A stretch of 64,000 nt of DNA from positions 18,807,414 through 18,871,413 of the forward strand of contig ML682007.1 in assembly GCA_007922195.1 (NCBI GenBank). The letters run 5' to 3'. This document shows, piece by piece, positions 57,028-64,000 of this stretch. How positions within the stretch are numbered: position 1 is the stretch's first letter; the number at the start of each line of letters is the position of its first letter. Position numbers and translations under genes: made by a program. Below the pieces are notes generated by a model, which had not been told where the DNA came from, did no database searches, and was given only the letters and a program-made list of their open reading frames with translations. The DNA comes from Podocnemis expansa. Taxonomy: Eukaryota; Chordata; Testudines; Podocnemididae.

Positions 57028-57340
57028 GGCTATGTCTACAGTAGAGGGCTCAGTTAAGTTGACTTAGCAAGGTTGACTTGAAGTCGACTTTATTAAGTTG
57101 ACTTAGCCCACTTTTTTAAAGTTGACCTTATTCAGCCAACTTAAATGGCTACCCTGGCTTAAGTCAACTTAATAAAGTTGATTTCGGCAGCTACGTTATT
57201 AAGTTGACTTAACACTTAAAGCCTACTTTAAGGGCAGGAGTTATTAGGTCGACTTAAGAAAGTGCTTAAGTTGACAATAAATGCCAGATGTGGCCATGGA
57301 GTTGCTTAAGTCAACTTAAGCCTCCAATGCAGACATCCCC
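57028..57340. mobile_element. Palindromic MITE, GTCGAC type
   Basis: Starts GGCTATGTCTACAGTAGAGG and ends CCTCCAATGCAGACATCCCC. Internal motifs AAGTTGACTTAG, AAGTCGACTTTATTAAG, GGTCGACTTAAG are of the same subfamily as 52132-52491. No clear duplication. Confidence 0.75.
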
Positions 57341-59364
57341 CTAGCTAGTATCCGAAGCAGTGTTGCTTCACACCTGGTTTGACCTTTCTTGATACCTGTG
57401 CCCTCCACGGCTCTAAGATCTGTGGCTTGTCAGGATGTAACCACTCTGTTTAAATGCTCTTGGGCAGCCAGGAAATGACCCTTTTAGATACCAGGCAACA
57501 GCAAATACCTATTAGAGCAGCCATGGCCACCATGCTTCTGAATGGGCCCCTGCAGAGGTTCTGGTCCCTCTTTGGAGATGCATGTCCAACCCCATCTGGA
57601 TAAGTCTCTGGTATGTAGATCTCTCCAGACCACTGCCAGAACAAGTGATGGTGAGAAGGACATTCCTTGAGCTGGTTCCAGGGCTGAGCCAAAGAAAGGA
57701 GTTCTGGAATGAGTTATGCCCCTGCTACCTACCCATCTTATAAGGTCACTATATGGTTATATGGACCACTCATCTCTGTGATGGATAGTGCCATACAGAA
57801 TATGGCAAGTACCCAGCAAACTACAACTGCCCCCTTGGGCCCAGGTAGGCTGTGCTGTCTCACTAGGATGTCATTTGTCAGGGCAGCCAGGAACTGTGAT
57901 CCACTTGGTGTGGACAACACATGAGAACCCAGTGCAGGCACCCAGACAGAACCTACCATGTGTGGCAGGAGGGGGCAGTCCTACCATCCCTCTCACTGAA
58001 ATGGCTGTGGAGAGGAGCTCAGTCAGTTACTGTGATGCACTGCAAATAACACACCTGCTTAGAGGGATTTAAGTTCCTTTTTCTGGGTATGGGCTATGCT
58101 GGATGGAAATAGGAGCCTGTCCCTACCTGCTCAGCATTAAACCTCTTCCAATCCAGCTTGCTGTACATGGCATTTACAGCAAAGATGTAAAGCTTTAATT
58201 TTTAAATTCTGTACTGTATCTAATTCCCTAACCACTGATCACTCCTTCTGTGTCCCAGAAACCACCATCCCTTGCTGGGTTTTCTTCTGTTTGCCCTCCA
58301 GCCACCCCTACCCCTTGCTCAACATGTCAGCAACCCAGGGTTAAAAAAGGAAACACACTGCACATAAAGCATTTTTACTGTCGTCCCACAAACAAAGATA
58401 AGAAACTCATTAGAAAAGGTATGGTGATTCACAGTTCTGTTTGTGCACTCAGGTGGTACTGAACTTTATAGTGCTCATAAGGTAAATGCTCCAAATTCAG
58501 CCACAGAGACATTTAAATTACCTCACTGCTGTAAGACAGAATTCTGCTTTAATGAATGTATTCATTTTGCAGTGCACTTTAAGATGATCTGGAGGAGTTA
58601 TATAAGAAAACTTCAGGCACAGCCAGTTGCTTGAACATTGCATGTATCAACTAAGGCAAAAACATCCATTTAAACAGTAGTGGATTTACCCATTGCCTTG
58701 TTGAAGAGAACTCTTTCCTGTCTTCTAGTAACTTTCTGCAGTGTGACGTCAAAGGTAAAGGCAGCCTGCAGAGAGGCGCACGCAATAACTAACCTGTTCC
58801 TCCTCTGCTCCCACCCCAAAGCCAGAAAAAGTGGATTTGGCCACTCACCATCTAGTAAACAAAACTTTAATAAACAACAGGATGCTTCCAAGCAACCACC
58901 GTACCAATCTCAAGCACTGTTAAAAACCATCCATCTACCTACCTACTAAATGCAAAGCAGGAGGAGGCTACGTTATTGGGAAACAAGTTTGCAAACATTT
59001 TGCCAATCCAAAGGGGTCCCCAGAAGGGGTGGAGATCATGAAAACAGCATTTCAAAATTGTGACCAAAAATATTCAGTTGTTGGCATGGAGACTTGCAGC
59101 AATGGGAAAATAAGTACTTGTGGTTTTCTGTGTGAAGAGGGAACTTATTGACAGCAGAGAGGCTATCACATCTCAGAAAAAGAAAATAAAAGAGGGAGAG
59201 ATGATCTTTTCCAGGAAGAATTCATTTAATCACCACAGAAGCTATGAAGGCGAAATTGTGGAGGGATGGTTTCCTGGCGCAGTCTCAAAAGATCAAAATG
59301 GAGCTGATGGCCATGAAGCAGGATATGATGAAGTCAGTGCAGAAGGAAACACATACAATGACTT
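57341..59364. other. Unassigned non-coding DNA
   Basis: About 2 kb without a recognised gene or repeat. The plus frame at 59244-59453 (...KIKMELMAMKQDMMKSV...) looks coding-like at first but runs into the antisense of the CR1 at 59365. Confidence 0.4.
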
Positions 59365-60262
59365 TGAACAAAGTCTGTTCTCCAGACTCAACACACACAG
59401 TTCTTTCAACCTTTCCTCATAGTTCATGTTACTTGTACTTCTTATTTTTGTAGCTCTTTTCTGGAGTCTTTCCAATTTGCTGGCAACTTTCTTAACTGGA
59501 CACAGTGCTCCAGCTGAGTCTAGAGTCCTGTATAGGACTCCACAGAGCCCTGCAGTGTGATTGAGATCCCTCAGGAACTGGTGCTATAGTAGCAGTTGTG
59601 GATGGGAATGGGTACTGTGGGACAGGACTGGAATGTGATTAAAAATAGTACCGTGGAGAACTTGCTAAACCCCTTCCAGTGCTCAGTAGAGCAGAAAAAA
59701 TTATCTTCAACATATTACATATGATGCTCCAATCAATACATTACAGAATGACATTTGCTGTTTTCACACTAACACCACACTATTGACCCATATTTAATTT
59801 ATGATTCATTATAGCCTCCGAATCCTTTTCTGTGGTATTGTTGTCTAGCCAGTTATTGGCCCATTTGTATTTGTGCATTTGATTTTTCCTTTCCAAGTGT
59901 AACAATTTGCACTTCTCTTTACTGACTTTCACTTGTTGATTTCATGCACATTTTCCCATTTATCAAGATCATTTTAAATTTGAATCCTGTCCTCCAAAAT
60001 TCTTGCAATCCCTCCCAGCCTGGCAGTATTACTTTAAGATTTTAGAAGCATTCTCTCCATCCCCTCATCCAAGTTTTTAATTAAAATATTAAATTGTACC
60101 AGACCCTGACAGGACCCAACGTGACCTGTCCTCTCAGTTTAACAGCGAACTATTGATAACTACTCAGAGAATGGTTTTCCAACATGTCATGTGACCATTT
60201 AATACTCATTTAATCTAGACCCACATTTCTCTGGTTTTCTTACACACGTATGTCCCACTTCA
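59365..60262 (-). mobile_element. CR1 LINE ORF2 fragment, minus strand
   Basis: The minus frame 59293-59475 contains ...NYEERLKELCVLSLENRL..., matching the CR1 ORF2 C-terminal motif (YEERLRELGLFSLEKRRL type). Further left-to-right on the plus strand it has TTGACCCATATTTAATTTAT, CAAGATCATTTTAAATTTGA and CCTGTCCTCCAAAATTCTTG in the same order as the CR1 at 52570-53050, so the two copies overlap. Disrupted by many stops; a segment at about 59520-59640 departs from CR1 order and may be an insertion or rearrangement. Inactive. Confidence 0.7.
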
Positions 60263-61265
60263 GGATCTGGTCATGCAGATGAGATACTTCTAATAGCACC
60301 AGAGTGTTATTCTAATCCTTAATCCCTAATCATAACTCTAACAAGATTTAGATAGGGACATGTGATTTTGTCTGAGCTAATTACAAACCCACAACCATTT
60401 TGGGTTCAAAAGTTTGACTTACATTTGATCGTGACGGTTTAGCAGTCCATGTAGAAGAGACTGGAGAAGAAGAAATGAGGGGGAGAAACAAAAATGGAGC
60501 AAAGTGAAAAATATGGAGAAAGTGTGAACAGTGGAGCAGAGAATGATAATAAGCTCCCATAAATATATATATTGCATAGAAGGCCCCTGCTGCCTGAATC
60601 TATATTTGGCAAGGTATAAGGAGGAATTCATCCTTTCCAGTTACATAACACAGGCTTCTCATCAGCAAGAAAAACAGATTAAAAAAATATTGATTTGCCC
60701 TCTAAAAACCAAACAGACATGAGTTTAAATCACAGGGTGAAAAAGTTCATGAACTTGAATGAGTTCTATAAACACAAAGAAGAGCTCAGAAAGTTCAGAG
60801 AACATCCACCCTCTGACGACTTGCTCATGCCACTGGCTTCAAATTCAGTTTTTTTATGAATGTGACGCTTCTCTGCATGGAGGGGAGGAAGAAGCTGTAC
60901 AAGAACTCAGACAATAGAGAATGTAAAACAATTTTAAAAAACTTCAGCTTTCACCTCTAGGTGTCTCAGTGACTTCACAAAACAAGGCTTGCAGAAGCCT
61001 GCATGGCTAGCTAGTGTCAGTAACTGCTGAAACTGAGCTTTTAAAACAGCAGTTCAGGACCCAGGAGAAGCTGCTCTTCTTGGTGATATTCTCAGGGAAG
61101 ATGAAGCAGTGAAATGTTCTCATACCACATCTCCAACATTCACCATGGCAGAGGACGGGCATCCCTTGAGCTTGGATGTATTACTTCACCAATACTTAAA
61201 GCCCACTTTAGGGTGGTCTTGTCTGGCCTTATCCCTCAGGCAGTGAGAAGCTGCCTAACATTCAG
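60263..61265. other. Unassigned non-coding DNA
   Basis: No gene or recognisable repeat. Confidence 0.45.
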
Positions 61266-61386
61266 GAAGTGGGATCTTCTCCCACGAAAGCTCATGCAAA
61301 AAATAAATCTGTTAGTCTTAAAGTGCCACACAACTCCTTGTTGTTTTTTCACTGGACTAGACTAACACGGCTATCCCTTTTAAAAT
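61266..61386 (+). mobile_element. Foldback retroposon, copy k (10-bp TSD), 5'-truncated
   Basis: One arm plus tail only: starts GAAGTGGGATCTTCTCCCAC, then GAAAGCTCATGC, AACTCCTTG, tail CTGGACTAGACTAACACGGC, ending CTATCCCTTTTAAAAT. Bounded by TAACATTCAG at 61256-61265 and 61387-61396. A 5'-truncated copy with an intact target duplication is the classic signature of target-primed reverse transcription. The stem GTGGGA/TCCCAC is perfect in this copy. Confidence 0.85.
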
Positions 61387-61779
61387 TAACATTCAGCTGC
61401 CTCCAGACCTTTGCGGTTGGCCATTGGTGTGGGCTTCACATGCAGCAGCTTGCGAATTCCACTGTGAATAAAATAATTCATTGTATATTGTGGCTAGGGT
61501 TGAGGAAGAAATCCTCCTTATGCAAGACAGCGATGTCTACGCAAGTGCTCTGAAACACAGGGCATTTCTTCCTCTCCACTTCAGCGTGATTGACACAGTA
61601 ATACTTTAATAACTAACAGATACAGATGGGTGACTTTAAAAATAAACAAACTGGCACCACAAGACGCAGGAAAACCAACACAAATAGCCCAGGGCATCTG
61701 ATGGGTGTGGGAGAATCAGTTGAGGAAGACTAAGAAGATCTGCTTCTGACTCTCACCAGTTCTGTATCTGTGTGCCCCA
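61387..61779. other. Unassigned non-coding DNA
   Basis: Nothing recognisable. Confidence 0.45.
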
Positions 61780-62056
61780 GGGTACATCTACACTGGCACT
61801 GACAGAGTCCGGGTCAGCTGATGTGAGCTTTAGGACTCAACCCTGCAGGGCTAGAAATGTCTGTGTAGATGTTTGGGCACAGACTGGAGTCCAGCTGCTG
61901 AAATTTTCCCCCTTCATGGAAGTGTCAGAGCCCGAGGTCCAGTCCAGACCCAAATATCTACACGGCACTTACAGCCCCACAGCCTGAGCTCTGCAAGCCC
62001 ATGTGAGCTGATGTGTCAGTGCCACAGAGGGTCTTTGATTGCAGTGAAGACATATC
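61780..62056. mobile_element. Palindromic MITE, GC-rich type
   Basis: Starts GGGTACATCTACACTGGCAC and ends GATTGCAGTGAAGACATATC. Internal inverted words GTCAGCTGATGTGAGCT / AGCTGATGTGTCAG. The outer ends match the TATGTCTACACT group, but the interior is GC-rich and gene-free. I recall this form as common in turtles. Confidence 0.65.
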
Positions 62057-62299
62057 AGCTCCATTGTCTTATACCACCACTAGTGAGATCAGAAGCAGGC
62101 TGATTATCCAGCAGGCACAATCCAGACTTTTAAGGCACTCCCACTATTTTTAATCACTTAGCTTCCGATTAATGTGTTTGCAGGTGAGGGATGAATCTGT
62201 TTGTTTTTAATAAAACACATTTATTTATTCCAAAGACCAGCAAGGCTGGAGCTGGGGCAAATAAACAGTTTGTAAGAGGCCCTTTGGAAATGTTTATAC

Positions 62300-62795
62300 C
62301 AGGAGTGGCCAAACTTATGGAACCCAAGAGCTACACAAGTTGATTATTAAACCTTTGAGAGCTGCACTGAGCATACAGCCATATACTTTTACCTACTCCA
62401 AAATTACTAAGTTTAAAATTCATTGCACACTTTAATTTTGTTGTAAAAAGAGGACAAATATTGGCCCTACCAATGTCAGATTCTAATAATTTCTTAAGGT
62501 TACCATGAAAATTAGGCCTATACAGTAAAAACGTAGCTGTTGCTCAATGTAGAAGACTGCAGGCTAGTGGTGAGTTTTTTAAATTTCCGACCATGCCATA
62601 CTTCTCCCCACCATCCCCAACCATGCTGCGCTTCTCCCTGCCATTTCTGACCATGCTACTGCTTCTCTCCACCATCCCGAGCCCCTCCTGAATTCCTAAG
62701 CTGGGGCTCCTTTCCTAAATTGATCTTCTGACGTTCTTCCAGGAGCCACACTTTTTCATTCAAGAGCCGCATGTGCCTCCTGAGTTCCTGAAAAA
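62300..62795. mobile_element. hAT-like element, family F, copy 2
   Basis: Starts CAGGAGTGGCCAAACTTATG and near the right has GGAGCCACACTTTTTCATTC, AAGAGCCGCATGTGCC. Shares its start with 27167. The right terminal repeat is unclear. Confidence 0.5.
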
Positions 62796-63632
62796 CACTC
62801 TGGATATATTAATAGCCTGCACAGCACTGTGTTCAAGGGGATGGTTGGGAAATCGGGATGGCGTGAGTGTGCCTTCCCTTTGGGGCAACCAAGTACCCAG
62901 AAAAACAAACAAATTGCTGTTCAGAAATATGGATTTCCTATGAAGTTATCTCCTTCCAAAGTGAAGTTACCAGAGAGAGGGGAACTCCAGAGACAGGGAA
63001 ATCGTGTCAACCCTTTTTTCAATTTGTTGGTGGAAGTTTAACAAGGGAATTCCCACAAATTCCAACCACCTTTGAGAGAGCCTCCCAGCATCTCATTACT
63101 ATCACTGATGCTGTACTTGTACCCCAGAAAAAAAGACTTGTTTGCTCACTTCTAGGACTAAGTTCCTGGAAAGTCCCAAAATATTTGACCAACTCTATTT
63201 TTCTTCATTCCCACATGCCATTTCTTGCCTAGGAAAAGGTGAACCTATAAGAATAACAGGAAGATTTTCAGATTCAAGGGACTAAAATCATCTTCATCCT
63301 GTCTTACACGAAGGAAACATTTGATCAAAGTAATTCAGGTATTTGGTGAAGCATCCAGAGTTCTGGGTGTTTAATGAAACCAAACACAAATCCCATCTAT
63401 TTTGGGGCTTTACACATTAGTAGCATCGGGAATGTTCTCTTCTCTCAGAGCTGGGGTGACTTCAGTTCCATTCTCTCTGCTGGCTCCTCTGATTTACTCA
63501 CAATCGGTAGCTGCCCTTTATCCCTTCACACCAGCATTTGAAAGAAAAAAAAAGAAGAGGCTTCCATAAATTATGTAACACATTTTTTTTGGTAATTTCC
63601 GAGCCCCATCTTCTCTTTGTAACACTTTAGAA
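62796..63632. other. Unassigned non-coding DNA
   Basis: No gene or recognisable repeat. Confidence 0.45.
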
Positions 63633-63761
63633 CAGGGGTTCTCAAACTGTGGGTGGGGACCCCCTGGGAGGTCACGAGCAACTTAGAGGGTTGGTTTGCA
63701 CAAACTCATTTATTGTTTTTTGGGGGGGGTGTCTCAGTATTGCAAAGTTTGAGAACTGCTG
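63633..63761. mobile_element. Non-autonomous hAT, family E
   Basis: Ends CAGGGGTTCTCAAACT and AGTTTGAGAACTGCTG are inverted. Flanks CTTTAGAA (63625-63632) and TTTTAGAA (63762-63769) agree at 7 of 8. Only 129 bp. Confidence 0.8.
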
Positions 63762-63968
63762 TTTTAGAACATTGAAGCAAATTTACAAAATTAAGGACCC
63801 CCCCAATGCATTAAGAACTTTATTGACTGCCCCAACAGAATGCACATTGCACTGACCCAGTGAGCTAAGCAGTAAACAAGATGCTCTGATTCCTTGCTAG
63901 CTGTTTGATAGTTTGCTTGGCATGGTTGTGTTAAGCCCCCTCCTAATGACCCACTGCGTCCATAATAA

Positions 63969-64000
63969 AATGGATAGCCATGTTAATCTAATCCAGTGAA
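63969..64000 (-). mobile_element. Foldback retroposon, copy l, cut by window end
   Basis: ATGGATAGCCATGTTAATCT, AATCCAGTGAA is the tail of the family in reverse complement. The rest lies beyond the window. Confidence 0.6.

Noticed and set aside
59244..59453. Frame with a coding-like segment KIKMELMAMKQDMMKSV
   Set aside because: It runs into antisense CR1 sequence and has no recognised family; could be chance or an unidentified processed-pseudogene fragment.

Overview
This window looks like vertebrate nuclear DNA, most likely from a turtle. The evidence is the repeat content: CR1 LINE fragments carrying reverse-transcriptase coding remnants, a tRNA-headed SINE with a CR1-type tail, MIR-like SINEs, many short non-autonomous hAT elements with 8-bp target duplications, palindromic MITEs whose ends read GGSTATGTCYACAC, and many copies of a repeat containing AAGGAGTCCTGTGGCACTTA. 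I recall that last repeat and the foldback elements as abundant in turtle genomes. This is recollection, not a database search, and I cannot name the species. Nothing prokaryotic is present: no operons, no ribosome-binding-site logic, no CRISPR.

I find no convincing protein-coding gene. The open frames of 60-190 codons behave as chance frames, and several lie antisense to recognisable repeats. The best exception is a two-exon candidate at 55173-55892 (27 + 86 codons, phase-0 junction, good splice signals), held at low confidence. The window is therefore intergenic or deep intronic, and its content is its transposon history.

Layout. 0-9 kb: sparse old repeats (MIR-like SINEs, one palindromic MITE at 3.2 kb, a hAT-like element at 6.6 kb). 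9-14.2 kb: the first foldback retroposon with a 13-bp target duplication, then two large TCGA-centred MITEs. 14-23 kb: mostly unassigned, with an inverted pair of 108-bp repeats near 18 kb and a tRNA/CR1-tailed SINE at 21 kb. 23-28 kb: hAT elements, three CR1 3'-end fragments, a MITE, a GT/GA microsatellite. 30.7-38 kb: a putative GC-rich LTR, five hAT or retroposon insertions, and a clean solo LTR with a 4-bp target duplication. 38-48.6 kb: the densest part, with nested MITEs, foldback retroposons, hATs and an insertion splitting a MIR. 48.6-51.6 kb: unassigned or possible LTR. 51.6-54.2 kb: the largest element, a minus-strand CR1 with a MITE inside it. 54-64 kb: candidate exons, hATs, a MITE, a second CR1 and further insertions.

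The most interesting signal is the foldback retroposon family. Copies have long inverted arms around a variable or deleted centre. Eight copies are bounded by exact 9-15 bp target duplications; six of these (plus three copies without an exact duplication, and one cut by the window edge) carry a single-copy 3' tail, at least one is 5'-truncated to one arm plus tail, and the arm carries a hammerhead-ribozyme-like core (CTGAYGA, a GTGGG/CCCAC stem, GAAA). That combination suggests target-primed retroposition of a hairpin element, with similarities to Penelope-like elements, rather than an ordinary DNA-transposon MITE. The second notable pattern is a set of Harbinger-like MITEs that share outer ends but have four different internal palindrome motifs, all centred on TCGA.
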